A stretch of 64,000 bases of DNA from Rattus norvegicus (taxonomy: Eukaryota > Chordata > Mammalia > Rodentia > Muridae): NCBI RefSeq assembly GCF_036323735.1, contig NC_086026.1, positions 89,673,359 through 89,737,358 of the forward strand, written 5' to 3'. Position numbers and translations under genes: made by a program. The notes beneath the pieces were generated by a model. That model did not search any database. It saw only the letters and a program-made list of their open reading frames with translations, and was not told where the DNA came from. Shown one piece after another: positions 44,870 through 58,448 of this stretch. How positions within the stretch are numbered: the first letter of the stretch is position 1; every line of letters starts with the position of its first letter.

Positions 44870-46790
44870 TTTATTTAACAATAAGTGGAGGAGCCAAGAA
44901 GGCTGAGATTCCATGAACACCAATAGTCATTTTGCCGTACTGATTTTTTTAACCCTCTATTTTTACATACCTCTTTATCAAATGGGTTTCTTTTCCGTTT
45001 TATCAATCTATTTTCTTACCTAAACCCATGAACCAAAATTTAGAGCAAAATCTACTACAATTTTTTCCTAATAGAAGAATCAGATATGTGGCTAAGTTCA
45101 TCTTGAGTTCCTCATAGTAGGTGTGCTTGAAACAAAGATCTTCACTGCAATTTGGGTGTAGCATTGAAACCTTTTTCTACATTTCTGTGATTTGTCCCAA
45201 AATGTATAATGTACATTTTTGTTAAATCAATATTTTATGCATTTGAATGCTTATTGACTACACCAGAAAAACACTGCATACAGGTTAATGGCAATGTATG
45301 AAAATAAAGTCAACACCATCAGAAATTAGCTGGCATTTCACTAAAATGTCACAGTGTGTTCAAATACATTATTTGCCCATTAGCAATGGAACACAGTCAA
45401 CGGGCTCAGTGCCTCAGACATTTTAATTCGTCATTTGTACTTTAATTTTCAGGTGAGTGCACATTTAAAATATTATTTATAGCATGCTTTCTCCCTGTGT
45501 GTACTTCCAAAAGTCAACCAAGAGCTGGCTGGTAGCTTTGATGGTCCTCCTGAGGTTAGATGTTGGAGAACTTGATTATTTTTAACAAGCTTGTGAGCAT
45601 CTATTTCCACTCATCCATCATCTAAACTAAGAGCAGTCAGATTAGGCATGTTAAATGCTATGGTTTCGTGTCTTGTACCTTACAGCATTTTTTCCATAAT
45701 AAGTTAAATTTAAGCTGTATGGGACAGCATGACACTGACTCCGAGGTTGGAAAAACTGGTCACACTAGCTACTCTAATATTGCCAATGCATCTTATCTTT
45801 TCAAACATAAATGACCAAGAACCACTTGCCAAAATTTATATTAATAGCTAAGACATCCAGGGACAGAACTTTCTAGATTACGGATAGAACTGACAGAATG
45901 ATCCAAAGTCCTCCTGGCTTATTTCAAGGTCCCTACTGTTTATCTGCACCCCCTGAGCCAAGCATTAGTGCCTCAGACAATTGATATGCACTGACTTGTG
46001 CTGAGACTTTGTGGTCAGGAGCCTTATCTGAGCTGTCATCATACCAGTTTGTCATCCATAAGTGAATGGTCAGATCAAAGCACGGTGACAATGACTAAAT
46101 AGAAGAGGCAGGTGGATGAGGTCAGTCGGCCATCACTGCCAGATTTCATAGCACTGAACTCATCGTTTCGTGTTTAACAGTGGCCAGTCTGCTTGATAAC
46201 GATATGAAAATATCCCCACATGCCTTTCACATTTCTCCATGATCTTAAAGGCTAACGAGTATGTAGTATGACTGCCCTCTTTCTGCCAACACCCTTAATA
46301 CATACTTAATCCCAAGAGCCATTCTGGCAAAAGAAGCCCAAACGACATGGACTTTCTAGCCAAAGTGCTGTGCCAGGGGCATGATGTCACATTCGTAGGG
46401 ATGAACTCTGAAGGTTCTTAGATGACTAGACCACAGAAAACCATTTGAAACCAGCTCTTCATCGGGTGTCTGGCATTGCTCTCCTCGCTGTATCTCCAAA
46501 GAATTCGCCAAAGCCTCCTACGAGCAAAAGAAATACGCGCATCCTCTGATGCGGCGGCTGCCAAAGAGAATAGGCTCTTGGTATTTGGGGATCTACTAAT
46601 AAAACGGAAAACTCATTCTCACTTCCAAACCCAAATCAGCCCATGCTTCTCCCCGTCCTCTCATTTCTGCTCACATGTCTTTCCTACCATAAACTTTTCA
46701 ACAGCGTGCTTTGAAACTCATGCTCAACTACAACCAAATTCTTATATATGTATCAACTCTTCTAAGAACATCCCATTCACTTGGTCTAAG
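44870..46790. other. Unique-looking intron
   Basis: AT-rich sequence with no recognised repeat. The 145-codon frame at 46476-46913 ends inside a CA repeat and is unsupported. Confidence 0.55.
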
Positions 46791-46797
46791 GTAGTGC

Positions 46798-46848
46798 ACA
46801 CACACACACACACACACGCATGCACTCACGCACGCACACAGGCACACA
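46798..46848 (+). repeat. (CA)n with CGCA variants
   Basis: A CA run then cgcatgcactcacgcacgca. Confidence 0.9.
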
Positions 46849-47289
46849 TGAGCCTGTGCATGCATATGAGGTCAGACCCTTGCTCTTGCACCCAGAAGTT
46901 ATTAAACTGCTAAGCAGTTGTTAAACTGCCCCAGGGGAGCATACTAGTGTGCACACCACCTGCCTGGTAGTTCAGAAGGGGGTGGGTTCTCTCTACTCTC
47001 CTTGCTCTGATGGGCTTGAATGTGATAAAGATTTAACTCCATGCTCCAGATCACTCTCTCATACCTGCCTATTTTCACTGATGTCATCAAATAAGACCAG
47101 GTAATTTCTTTCTGCCTTGTTGCATCCATCCCCGCTTGGTTATTCAGTCTCCTTCCTTGATGCTGTAGCCTCTGGATCACTGTCAAGTTTCTGGTCGAGT
47201 CCATAATTCCCTTTCATAATCATTCTGATACTCTCACCACCAAAATTATTAGGGTCAGAGCCTGTGCTCCAGCTGCTCGGACAAGCCAA

Positions 47290-48480
47290 GCTCCATCAAG
47301 TATTCCTAATAAAGCAATTAAAAGAGCCAAATTCATGGCAAAAGGCAGGAAAGGGAGGTTTATTCAATGTGACCACTTAGAAAAGGACAAAAGAATTCAG
47401 TCGCATTCCTCCCCTCAGCTCCATCTGCAGAATTCTGGCATGAGGTTTAGATTCTATAAGTAGAGGGCCAGAGTAACACATAGCTAACACGTATGGTCAG
47501 TGTGTGGCCCTGCCTATCACTCTCCCATCATTGTTTAGGTTCTAATCTCTTCTGCAAGGTAGTCTGACAGGTAATAAATCTCTTTCTTGCTCCAGACTTG
47601 GCCTTTTCCTTCTCCAACAAATGAAATTCCAAGGAAATTATGATTTCTTTGGATTCACTGTCCAAAACAAGAGACACAGTGTCATTTAGAACCCTCATTT
47701 TCATAGTTCCTGAACACTCTGTTCTAATGATCTGTCTTTAAGCTATGGCAGCCAGCAACTTCTAGGTCATAATTTAGCTCTCTGGTATTATAAAAACCGT
47801 AACCAACTATAACTCCAACTATTTACCATTAGTTGTCTCTAGAACCTGAAATCTAACAGGCTTTGGTGGTGGTGATGGCAGAGCCTATAAGCCAATGGCT
47901 TTCTGATCCTTTCACTGTCTTTCATGTTCCCTTTCCCAAGGGAGCTGTTGTTGGTCTGTTGCTATGCATTGTAATTCTAAATTCTGGCCCCAAGATCTGG
48001 TTGCTCCTAACAAGGAATCTTCAGGGTCAAGGATATCCTCACCTACAACAAATGATGCTATTTAACCTTGCTCCTTATAAAACTATTGACTCACTAAAGA
48101 TGCCTACAGCCTATAGCCAGGCAGAAGAGAGGTAGGTGGGGCTTCTGTTGGGGTCTGAGGAGAGACCTCAAAGGCTAGAACAAAGAGGTTAGGATAAGAC
48201 ACCATGGGATGGGTGAATCATGAAAACATGGCCATGAGGGTTGGCCAGTTGGAGTAAGAGTGGCCCAGGCAGAACATGGCAAGTTATAACTCAGGGTTCT
48301 TGACATGGACAATAGTTTAGAGGAGACACAATAGTTTAGAGGGTTGATATCTGCCTGGCTCTCATGCTTTAAGGCTTGTTATAAATATCGAAGTTTTGTG
48401 TCTTTTACTTAGGAACTGAATGATCAAAGGTGGGGTAGAAACCCCCAATTTATATTTACCCCAACAATGCTCATTTTCCT
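47290..48480. other. Unclassified stretch, possibly old LTR repeat
   Basis: There is no coding signal. Phrases such as gggaggtttattcaatgtga and caatagtttagaggagacac (the latter partly repeated about 25 bp apart near 48310-48340) suggest an old rodent LTR-type repeat. I could not assign it. Confidence 0.22.
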
Positions 48481-49011
48481 TTCCATCTTACCTCAGTTTC
48501 CACTGCTTCTTCATTTTCTGCACCTTTCTGCCACTTGACTGTGGTCTTGGGGTCAAACTACAGCCTTGTTTGACTCCCCCTAGTCCTCATCCCTAATTCT
48601 CAAATCTATATCTACAGCAAAAACCACTTCATACCAACTGATCCCATTTTACATTCATGATCCTCAGCCTTAACTGGCCAGTTGTTGGTACCAACAAATC
48701 ATTACTGCCGTCCTCTCCCCATTCTCATGAATCCTTTATGGCCTAACATCTCCTTTACCAAATCATTCACAAATACTTCTCCTTACTTCCCAGCTTACCA
48801 AGAAAAGTAAAACAACTGGAGATAAACTTCTACACTCTCCTATCACCTCATATTCTACTGTATCTTAGAGCATAAAGCTCATGGCCCATGTGAAGAACTG
48901 AACCGTCAGGGCCAGCTTCTCACCTTGTCCACTGGAGCCTGTCCTCTCTCAGCTATTCAGTCCCTCACTAGTATCAGGGCCCATTCTGTGCTAGATCATT
49001 CTGGCTGGCTT

Positions 49012-49295
49012 ATGTGTAAGCCAGCTTTCTTTTGCTGTGACAGAAGACTTGAGAGAGTTAGCATGAAGGAGGAGACATTTGTTTTGGCTTGGGGTTTCAG
49101 AAGCTCATTGTCTTGGCTCAATAGCTTTTAGGCCTCTAATGAGGTTGTATCCATTGGCAGAAGCATGTAGCAGCCAAGAAACGAAGGAGGATGGTCTAGG
49201 TCCCATTGTCCCCTTCAAGGGCTGTATCTCTCAGAAATCTATTTTCTTCAACTGGGCCCCACTTCTCAAATTTCCACTATTTCCCAGTAGCCTCA
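49012..49295 (+). mobile_element. MaLR-like LTR remnant
   Basis: The order of phrases (agctttcttttgctgtgaca, ttttggcttggggtttcaga, actgggccccacttctcaaa) parallels mammalian MaLR LTRs in diverged form. Confidence 0.45.
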
Positions 49296-49429
49296 CTGGC
49301 TGAGAGTAAAAACATTTCTGTATTCAAATGTATTTCATTGAAATAGAATCTACATCACTCCCTGACACGAGCCCTTCCTCCAACCCTCCTCATTATGCCT
49401 TCACTCTCAAGTTAAAAGCCTCTTTTTCT

Positions 49430-49482
49430 TTGATGATGATGATGATGATGATGGTTATTATTATTGTTGTTGTTGTTATTAC
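49430..49482 (+). repeat. (GAT)n / (TTA)n / (GTT)n compound microsatellite
   Basis: Three different trinucleotide runs lie end to end. Confidence 0.92.
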
Positions 49483-49619
49483 ATGTATGTATGTGCGTGT
49501 GTGTACACAGACACATAAATATAGCAGGTGTCTATAAATATAGTGAGTCTGCTTTTGTTGTTTGTGCGTATACATTTTTTTGGGGATGACTACTCTGCCA
49601 GTAAGGAGGTTCATCCATG

Positions 49620-50960
49620 GGAGGTGCTAACTCTCCTTTTCCAGCAGTCCTTGGTTGCCTGTAGTTCTTTGTCTAGAGATGGGACCATGTGAGAATTTCT
49701 CCCATCAACCTCATGTGCCCACTGATACTGCCAATGTTTTGGTCTTGTTTACACTGTCATTTCTAGGAGAGACTTTCACAGCAAACTTCACAGTATTCTA
49801 GCTCTTACAATCCTCTGGCCTCTCTTCTGTGATATTCTCATTCCTCAAGTCATCCATAGATGTAGGAGCTGTAATATAAATGTTTCCATTGGGGCTGCGC
49901 TCCCCATGATTCATTAATCTCTGCATGATGTCTAGTTGTGGTTTTCTGTGATGATCTCCATTTGCTGAGGCAGAGACTTCTTTGATAAAGCCTACATCTT
50001 TAACACATCCATCTTTGAACTACAAAAGCATACAAAGATGCAGCTATTTTTTCCCTGCAACAAGACCCTCTTGTGACTCTACTTTTCCCATAGACCTCAC
50101 TTCATCTTTCTCCTTTCCTTTATGAGAAACTCACTCTAAGACTTGCCCCTCCCAAGGAGTGGTTATTGTTTGAACTTCTCATCAAGATTGTGCTCCAGTG
50201 GCTCCCTGAAGGTGAATTTGTGATGTTCTGTTGCTAACTGCAATGGTCTCTCCTTATCCTCCATTTTCTTGCTCCAACATCATACTTTTGATCCTTCTCT
50301 CTACGGCGAAAACCAGACTTTGGGTCCCTACACTAATTTCCTCCTGATGTCCTGAGCCACTCCTTCCCAGTCTCCTAACTCTATCTCATCTCATCTCTCC
50401 ATCATCTTACGATAGGATTTTCTTCTTACCTCCTATCTGTATCTAGATATGGTTTTTTCATGATTTCCCCAGCTTCTCCTAGACCCACAAGCTTCCGCCA
50501 CCAGTTCCCTGTGTGAGGATTTAACCCACGGAGATTGCTTTGTGCACGTCATAAGATGAACATATAATGTATGCAAACATCATCAATCTGGTGATCCAAA
50601 CTCATGCAAACACAAGCATACATAGTAATAATAAACATTTTAGATAATGCCCCACAGACTGTGGACTTACAAGTGAAATCTCCTAATTGCTGATTCTGAG
50701 ATGCAGGGGGAGGGGGATAACACAGGCTTCGCTATAATTAGTACACATTGTTTCATGCTTCCCTTCAGGCCTTTGATCAGGAAATGTTTAACATCAGAGC
50801 AAGCATTTCTAGATGTTAACAGCTGCTGTCTGAAAAGGATGATAGAAATCCTGAAGGCAAACATATGTGTTGTTGGTATGCAGGTCTGGTCTACAGACAG
50901 AATTACATGCGAGCTGGAAAGCCCAGATGACAAGTGTTCGTTTTGAAAAAAAAAAAGATT
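49620..50960. other. Unique-looking intron
   Basis: Pyrimidine-rich in parts (about 49640-50480), with no recognised exon or SINE. Confidence 0.5.
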
Positions 50961-50964
50961 CTTT

Positions 50965-51130
50965 TGGATATTTTATATGTATATGCGCATGTATAGCATG
51001 TGTTTGCAGGTGCCCAAAGAGGCCAGCGGAGGATATGAATCCCCCCAACCCGTGGTGGCTGTGAGCCTCTGGATGTGGGTGCTGGGTCCTCTCTGTAAGA
51101 GCAGCAAACCCCCTTGACTTCTCTAGCCCC
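50965..51130 (-). mobile_element. B3 SINE, minus strand
   Basis: The inverted order gcaggtgcccaaagaggcca, gtggtggctgtgagcctctg, ggtgctgggtcctctctgta, ttctctagcccc. Confidence 0.83.
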
Positions 51131-51737
51131 ACATCAGCCCTCTTAACTCAGAATGTATGCCCTTCCTTTTTTATTATACAAGAATATCCTGTTGGAATTA
51201 TTTCAATGATTCTCATCAGGGCCCTGCTTTTTCCTCTTAAACATTCACAAGTTGGATAAAAATATTTCCTGCTGCCAGTCACAGCATGAGTCACTTTAGA
51301 TTGTTAACAGCTTCAAGGCAGGTCCGTTCCTGGTTGACATGAACACATGTGAAGTTCAATATTGATCTTAGATGGACCTGTTGGACCTGCAAAGACAAAA
51401 GTATGATAGTGTGTGCACTAGTCTTCTCTCTCCCACCATAGCACCCTGAGAGGTCTCTTGTAGATCAACAGGAGGAGAAACAGGAGCAAAAGCACTAAAG
51501 AATGCATGGTACTTTATCTACTCTCTTTATGCAGTGGTTTCAAGAAACAGAAGAGAATAAAAGACATTAAGAACTAGTGCAGACATCCATATATAATGAT
51601 CAGGTTTTACACATAGGTTGTGTCAATGCAGTGGTACCATTATTTAAATTAACTATATACTCTATAGACATTCTGGCCTGCACTTTATTTGTTTGGGTTT
51701 TTTTGTTTGTTTGTTGCTTTTTATACTTTTTGATGGT

Positions 51738-51805
51738 GTATGAATCAAAGTCAGGGCCTTACACTTGCCACGTGGCTGGTCTACCACTGAGCTATACACC
51801 TAGTC
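51738..51805 (-). mobile_element. Old ID-like SINE fragment, minus strand
   Basis: The reverse complement reads tatagctcagtggtagacca then gtaaggccctgactttgatt, an ID-type A/B-box layout with many changes. Confidence 0.6.
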
Positions 51806-52391
51806 TATACATTTTATTCTGTTTTTAAAGTCAACAAATTTCATTTAAAATTTTTTATTACAATTAAGAGACTACAGAATGTCCAGCCCTAAAGGCAGCA
51901 TATACAGTGTAACACCCTCCCAAGACTCGGGGATCATGGTGAAAGGAGGGGCAAAAGGAGTATAAGTGTCAGAGACCTCAAGGGGCTGTTGTCTTCCAGA
52001 CAGAGCAGAACAGCTGCACCTGTGAATTCACAATGGCGTGAGAGCATGTGTGTAAGCCCAAGATAGAGCAAATCCCAGCAGGAAGAGGGGAGTTAGGCAT
52101 ATGATCCCTCCCCCAGCTAGAATGCTATTGCCAATTATTAGCTTCTAGGAGAAGAGACAGTTTCCTCTAAGAGCGCATGCCTAGGTAAGTCTGTCACTCG
52201 CCAGTGCATGACCACACATCCAAGAATATCTGGGCAGCACAAGGTGATCTTGATACAAAGTTGAATAAGTAGAGAAGTGGGGTGAACCATGGAAGAATTG
52301 GGAACCCTGAGTATGATTAAGGCATATTGTATGAAACTCTCAAAGAACTAATAATTCTTTGAAAGAAAAAAATATGACATTTATTTTCTTG

Positions 52392-52477
52392 TGTGTGTTT
52401 GTGTATGTGTTGGGACTCAAGCTCAAGCTATCAGGTTTGGCAACAAAGCCCTCCTCCGAGCCATCTCCAAGCCTGAC
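52392..52477 (-). mobile_element. B2-superfamily SINE fragment, minus strand
   Basis: The text tatcaggtttggcaacaaag and ccgagccatctccaagcctg is the inverted promoter end of a tRNA-derived SINE. Confidence 0.6.
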
Positions 52478-53026
52478 AAATTTCATTTTTAACACTAAGC
52501 ATTTGCACATAGTAATCATATAAGTTAATAGATCTCACTGTGGTGTTTCTGAACATGCCCAACATGCTGTAACCACACCTGCCTTCTACCATGTCTTGCT
52601 CTCCTGATTCCTTAGTTAGAAACATTTTACACGATGAAATGATGCGAACTAGAAAAATGCACCCGACAGAAGCATATCTCTTACCTTTAAGGTTTTAAAT
52701 CACCAACTACAAACCAGCACTGATGCACGGGTGAGCAAACTCCTTTTGCTGAGAAACAGGAAGATTAAAGAGCAAAATGCAGCTGAGGTACGGATAAAGA
52801 TATCTACAGCTTCATTTCAAAATATGAATTAGAGGCCAAAAATGTCAGAGTTTGAAATCCAAAAAAAATTTTTTAAAATGTTTGATATGAAAAATTCTCC
52901 TGTTGCTAAAGAATGTATGCCTCTTCCCTTTATCTATGAAACAAGAGTCTTTTCCTAGTGCTTTCTTTCAACTCGGACTGCCAGCATGACGGTGATACGT
53001 TATTTCTTTGGCATACAACTTAGTGA

Positions 53027-53239
53027 CTCGGTGTGATTTTTTTTTAAGTTTTATTTATTTATTTTATGTATGTGAGTACACTGAGGCTGTCTTCATGCAC
53101 ACCAGAAGAGGGTATCAAAACTCATTACAGATGGTTGTGAGCCACCATGTGGTTGCTGGGAATTGAACTCAGGACCTCTGGAAGAGTAGTCAGTGCTCTT
53201 AACTGCTGAACCATCTCTCCAGCCCCCTCGGTGTGATTT
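53027..53239 (-). mobile_element. B2 SINE, minus strand, with 13-bp target-site duplications
   Basis: The inverted B2 body at 53040-53226 ends ccatctctccagcccc. CTCGGTGTGATTT is exact at 53027-53039 and 53227-53239. Confidence 0.94.
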
Positions 53240-53275
53240 AAAATCATCAGCAGTCAGTGTTTAGTAAAAGGTAGA

Positions 53276-54840
53276 AACTTTTTTGAACTCTTTATTGATT
53301 CTTTGTGAATTTCACATCAAGCACCCCAATCCTACTCATCTCCCTCTCTCCTCATATCCATCCCCACCTCTCCTATCTCCCCACCAAAGGGGGTGGGGAT
53401 ATCTGGTTGTGAAAGCTATAATGTGTTACAGTGTGTCACAGTGTGTCCCACAGTATACCCTCTTGTCCATACTTCTCTGCTTGTAAATTGTTCATTGCAA
53501 TGACTTGTTGGTTTGGTACAAGGCACTATTAATACTGGAACCTCACTGGGACTCTTGGATATCTTGTTGTTGCCCTGTGTCATGGGGATCCAACAGCCCC
53601 TTCATGTATTCCAGCAGTTCATTGAAGAGGGTAGATGTTGGGGTGGGCCAATTCAAAGCCCTGGATCTGGGCCTGAGAGGTATCTTGAGCTGGTCAGCCC
53701 ACCAGCTCACCTGCACTCATGGCACCATACCACTGAAGGGAGTTCTCCTGCCTCCCCCTCCCCTGCCATGGCTAGCCCATCCAATACCACTTCCAGCAAG
53801 GGGCAGAGGGTTAGAACCAGCTCTACCACTCTCGTGACCTTAGGCCTGTCCTGTGCTGCCCAATCAAGGTGCAGGGCTGGAGCGTAGGGCCCTCTCTCCC
53901 AAGTGCTGCAGCTGGTGAGGGGCAGGGCCAGGTCTCATGAGCCCAGGGCCAAGTCTCCAGCCTGCCACAGGTGGTGAGGAGCAAGTAGGGAGAAGGGTAT
54001 CTCTCCCTTGTCCTTTTCACTCCACAGGAAACAAGTGACAGGGCCAGCTCTCTCATGCTCACACACTTGGGGTCTGCTCACCAACTCCTGCAACCAGGGC
54101 CAGCTCTACTGTACTTCCCAGGTGATAGGCAAGGCTATTCTCCAACGTACCGCAGCTGGCTAGAGGCTGGGTCAGCTTTCCTGTACTCATGCCACCAGAG
54201 CCAGCTCTAACACAAAGTCATCAACACATCCCAGGGCGGCAGCTCAGACCAGGACTCTGCCTGACCTTGATGGTTCAGACACCTGTTACTACACGGCCAT
54301 GGATCCAGAAGTGGACCGCCCTCCACCATGGCATCACAGAGCAGAACACCACCATGGTCCCAGGTGGCATCACTGGGTAGAGATGCTCCCTACTACCCTC
54401 AAGTCTCCAGTTCTGCCTCTCTTCCTTATGCCCACATCCTTCTGCTTCTCTTTCTCTTCCATTTCTCCATCACTTACTTGTTCCCCTTATTGGCATCTGG
54501 GCTCTCTGAGTGTCTGGATTGTCTGAAGAGTGGTCTCAGAAGTGCTATGCTCTGATTGTCCATTGTGGTATCAATCAGGGGTCATCTCAGGCATGGTCTT
54601 CCTCTCCAGCCCTGTGCTGCACCTTTCCAGGTTCCAGGTCATCTGTCTTGGGCTCACTTCTGCCTGGAGCCCCAAGGTCCCAGGTGGCATTCTTCTAGTC
54701 TCCAGCTCATTCCCACTGGGCCATGCAGACCCCAGATAGGGTCTCCAGCTTGCTCCAAGCCCTGGGAGCCAGGCAGGTCCCCCATGGTGGTGGACTAGTG
54801 TTCCCCTCAGGCTTGCTTTTATCAGGGAATAATAGACTAC
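53276..54840 (-). mobile_element. Probable Lx-type L1 3' UTR block, minus strand
   Basis: It starts with a short T run, then ttgattctttgtgaatttca, a segment I associate with the reverse complement of rodent L1 3' ends. It continues into a GC-rich, internally degenerate region with repeated 'ggccagctct' and 'ctgcagctggtgagg' phrases. Several 60-120-codon open frames in it are incidental to its composition. The right boundary is a guess, and another repeat family is possible. Confidence 0.42.
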
Positions 54841-55043
54841 TAATTATTCAGATGTTCACATGTCAGAACACCAAGTGTAAACAAAGCATCTCTCCTCTCT
54901 GTCACCTACTGACACATATGTGACACAGCATTCACAGATATAACACCAGGACAGGACAGAGTAGAGTTTTTTAAAGATGATTTAAGAAAAGAGTGTGCTA
55001 GCCCCCCAGTCTTTAGGGAATGATTGTGGAGGAAGAGACTATG

Positions 55044-55490
55044 TGTTGGGAGCGATGTCCTTGAAGCCCTCCATTGTTGATGTTAGAATTAAATATGACT
55101 AGGTTCATGGAAAATCCCCAGCCAGATAAAGAAGACTAATACAAATCTGGTGGTCAAAATAATAATCATGTGATAAAGATACCCAATGTGATGACCTGTA
55201 ACCTTTATGATAAAAACCAACATCCTGCTGACTAATAGATATGACAAACCTGTGACCTTTCTGACAACCTGTCAACATCAGCCTACTCCCTGACCACACG
55301 AATATTGTGTCCTTGGCCTGCGTAAATGTTTCTTACTTTCCCTCCTCCCTCTGTCATCCATGTTATGGTATACATTCAGCCTTGGGGAAAAATAAAATTA
55401 TCACCTTGATCAGACTCTTGTCTTGGTGTCCTTCTTCATGTCCCTTGTCCCCCATTCTCTTCCAGGTACCCCTCAGACCCGTCGTTTACA
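55044..55490 (+). mobile_element. ERVK-type solo LTR
   Basis: This 447-bp unit starts TGTTGGGAGC and ends GTTTACA (TGT...ACA), and is flanked on both sides by the 6-bp duplication ACTATG (55038-55043 and 55491-55496), the size typical of class II (ERVK) integration. AATAAA at 55391 is followed by a U5-like segment (cttgtcttggtgtccttctt). No internal retroviral sequence adjoins it, so it is a solo LTR left by recombination between two LTRs. It lies antisense to Filip1. The exact family was not identified. Confidence 0.85.
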
Positions 55491-56336
55491 ACTATGAACT
55501 TCAAATGTGCTGTGCCTTACAAAGACATGCTCTTGGCAAAGTCTGCTTAAGCATCTGAGCCTATTCTCTCCTCAACCCATGCAGAAGGGTGATGATTAAA
55601 TGTGCAGATCCCACCACACCAGAGAGCAAGGAAAGGAGTTGAATAGCAGGCAGCATGCATCCCTCTGTGTTCCTAAGTGTGGTGGGACGTGAGCAGCTGC
55701 TCCAAGCTCCTGCTACCTTCAGTGCCCTACCATAATGGAGTGTACCTTGGACTATGAGTCAAAATATCTTTCCCCCAATTAAGTAGCCCTTTTATGAGCT
55801 GACATTTTACTACCATACACAGCTCCTTAAATTGCTTTGTTTTTGTCAGGATTCTTTGTTTTCGCTTTATTGATCTGTTTAAAATGGTTTAGTTGTATAT
55901 TTCTGACGGTCTTGTTAGATCCTGAGAGGGGAAGTGAGACAGGAAGCAGTGGTAGGGATGGACACCTCAGGCAGTGAATGAGCACAAGAACATACTCTTG
56001 GGAGACAGGCTGCATGAAGAACAAAGACTATTTAAACCTTTGGGGAGTGGGTAGGGGTCTTTGGGAGAGCGTACAACATTGGCCAGAGCCAGGGTGCTGA
56101 GAATACCTCATATGCATAGGCAGATCTTCACATATTGCAAAGGAGTCCATCCTGGTTGCCAGGCTACATAGCCTCCTCTGAGGGACAAAGGTTGGCATAC
56201 TGGGATATGCAGGACCAGGGCAGGGCAGGAACAATCCTACTCCTGTCCATCTTAGATGGAGATGTGTAGGGTTTGGACACACCTTGACTCCACTCTTGCT
56301 TCAAGGCTTCCACACTCCCTAGCCCCACGCTCCTGT

Positions 56337-56408
56337 AGACTAGGCTCCTCTTAGCCCTCTGCCTCCCAAGCGCTGAGATTCAAGGAGTAGGCCACCACAC
56401 CCAGCTTT
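56337..56408 (-). mobile_element. B1 SINE fragment, minus strand
   Basis: The text ctctgcctcccaagcgctga and aggccaccacacccagctt is the inverted 5' part of a B1. Confidence 0.75.
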
Positions 56409-56670
56409 GTTGGGGGAGTTTTTAAATCACAGCAACAGGAAAGAAACAACAGCTCTGGGATCTGTAAATGTCTTCTGAACTTCTCTCCTCACGTGAATCT
56501 ATGATACACCACCTCTCGCTCTGTACCCAGGACTCCAATTCCTCCCTAGCCAGGACTTTTCCCTCTGCCCTAGGCTCAGTATCATCTAAGGGCCTGCCAA
56601 GGATGGATGCCTTGGCACCAGCCCTCTGCTACATACAGGTGGCTACTTAAAGTCAGATTAATTAGCAATT

Positions 56671-56878
56671 GGCACTGGAGAGATGACTCAGAACGAGAGT
56701 ACATACTGTTCTTCCAGAGGACCGGAGTTCAAGTCCCACAGTCATCATGAGCAGCTTAGGAGCACCTACAACTCAGGCTCCAGGTTAACTGATGTCCTCT
56801 TCCGGCCTCCACGGGCACTGTATGCATGTGCACAAACCCACTCACAGACACGTGTGTCCACACAGTATAAAAAATAAG
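56671..56878 (+). mobile_element. B3 SINE
   Basis: The text cactggagagatgactcaga, ttcttccagaggaccggagt and cttccggcctccacgggcac. Confidence 0.87.
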
Positions 56879-56879
56879 A

Positions 56880-58440
56880 CGACATATCTTTTTAATTGGC
56901 ATTAAACAAAAGTCAAAATACAACTTCTCAGCTTAATTAGCAACATTTCAAGAAACTACAAAGTCACATGTGGCTAGTGACTACCATATAGGTATAAAAT
57001 ATTCCTGCCTTCATCAGGAGTTCCAGTGAGTAGCACAGGTCTAGTTCTTGCCTGAGCTGAAGCATAACAGGGTTCCAGACCTTGGCAAAAGTGACTCCAT
57101 GGTAGAAGTACCATTTAAGCCTAAGATTCAGCAGCACCATAGACAGTACCACCAGCCACAACGAAGACCTAATCCATCAAAGTTCGTAGTTCTCTAAGTG
57201 TAACAACCTTGCTTTTTGGCTTCTATAGTTCCCCTTCTGGCAAACTGTCCTTGTTAACTGAAGTTTATCAACCAGAATATAGTTTTTGTGTGTGGTTAAA
57301 AGATCACCTTGAGAAAGGCTCACAGTTATACTAGAATCCCAAACACCCAGTGTAGTAGCCAGCTGACTAATAAAGACTGTTGGCTTAAATCCATATCCGA
57401 GCAGTCTTCTCTAGTGGATACTCCACAACAGCACACCTGGGAGTGCAGATGTGCACTTGATGTCTCCCCTGGAAGGCATTCTAAAGTCAGGAGCCCATTA
57501 TGTTCTGAGTCTATTTAATATGTTCCTTCCAACATCGGCATATACCCTGATTTTACTTAAAATTGGCTCCATACAACAAATACATATATATAAAACACAT
57601 AATTGGGGGGATTTTTGCATCGATAATTAGAATATTTGGACAGAGTTTGTTCATTGAAATGACTTGAGATCATTTTCACTGATAGAAAGGTGGGTCACAG
57701 AAGAAAGGAACTGTCGTTGTCTTTACATGAGTCTCCCTACAGAGTTTTCTCCTGTCCGGATCCCACCAAACAACGAAAACATTTTGTGAGATATTTTCTT
57801 TATTAATATGTCTTTCCCCACACTTCACACTCAAACCCAAGTTCTGCTCTGTACCGACAGTGAATATATTGTCCTCACTGCAGACTCTGATCATATGAGG
57901 AACGCCGAACATATTCTGCCACAAAAGAGTGAAAAACAGACAGAAGAGCTCTTTGTCAAACTGCAGACAAGACCCGCCACAAGATTCTGGGGCTTTGTAG
58001 CTAACAAAAGGTCAGATGTGGGTCTTGGTTTTAATCAGAAGGCAGCCTGCCCTTCTGCCTCCTGAACCCAGCAAAGACATGCCATTCTCAGCACACCGAT
58101 CATGTCAGTGGTGTGAGATTTCACTGGGTCCCTTGCTCAAGGTGACCTCAGCCTGAGACTCGAAAGATGAAGCAGATTGAGAGCAGGTGAGTCATGGGGT
58201 TAAAAAGCCAGAAAGGGTAACCAAAGTCGAGACTTCAGAAGCACAGAAGTTCTAGAGGGGGCCCCACCTGGTGACAAATGGAGCTCATTTAGGAAAAGAA
58301 AAGCCATTGCCAAAGAGAAAGGTGATGTATGGCATCCCTTCGAGATGAGCCTGCTGTGCCTGGCTGTGCTAAGTGCTGCCATCTGAGGGGACTGTCCTCG
58401 TCTTCAGTGGAGTATGACAGACAGCTCTTTTTAAAGATGG
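56880..58440. other. Unique-looking intron
   Basis: No recognised repeat or exon. Frames of 60-85 codons are scattered on both strands without family resemblance. Confidence 0.5.
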
Positions 58441-58448
58441 CAAAATTG

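Noticed and set aside
46476..46913. 145-codon plus-strand frame
   Set aside because: It runs into a CA repeat and has no family resemblance.
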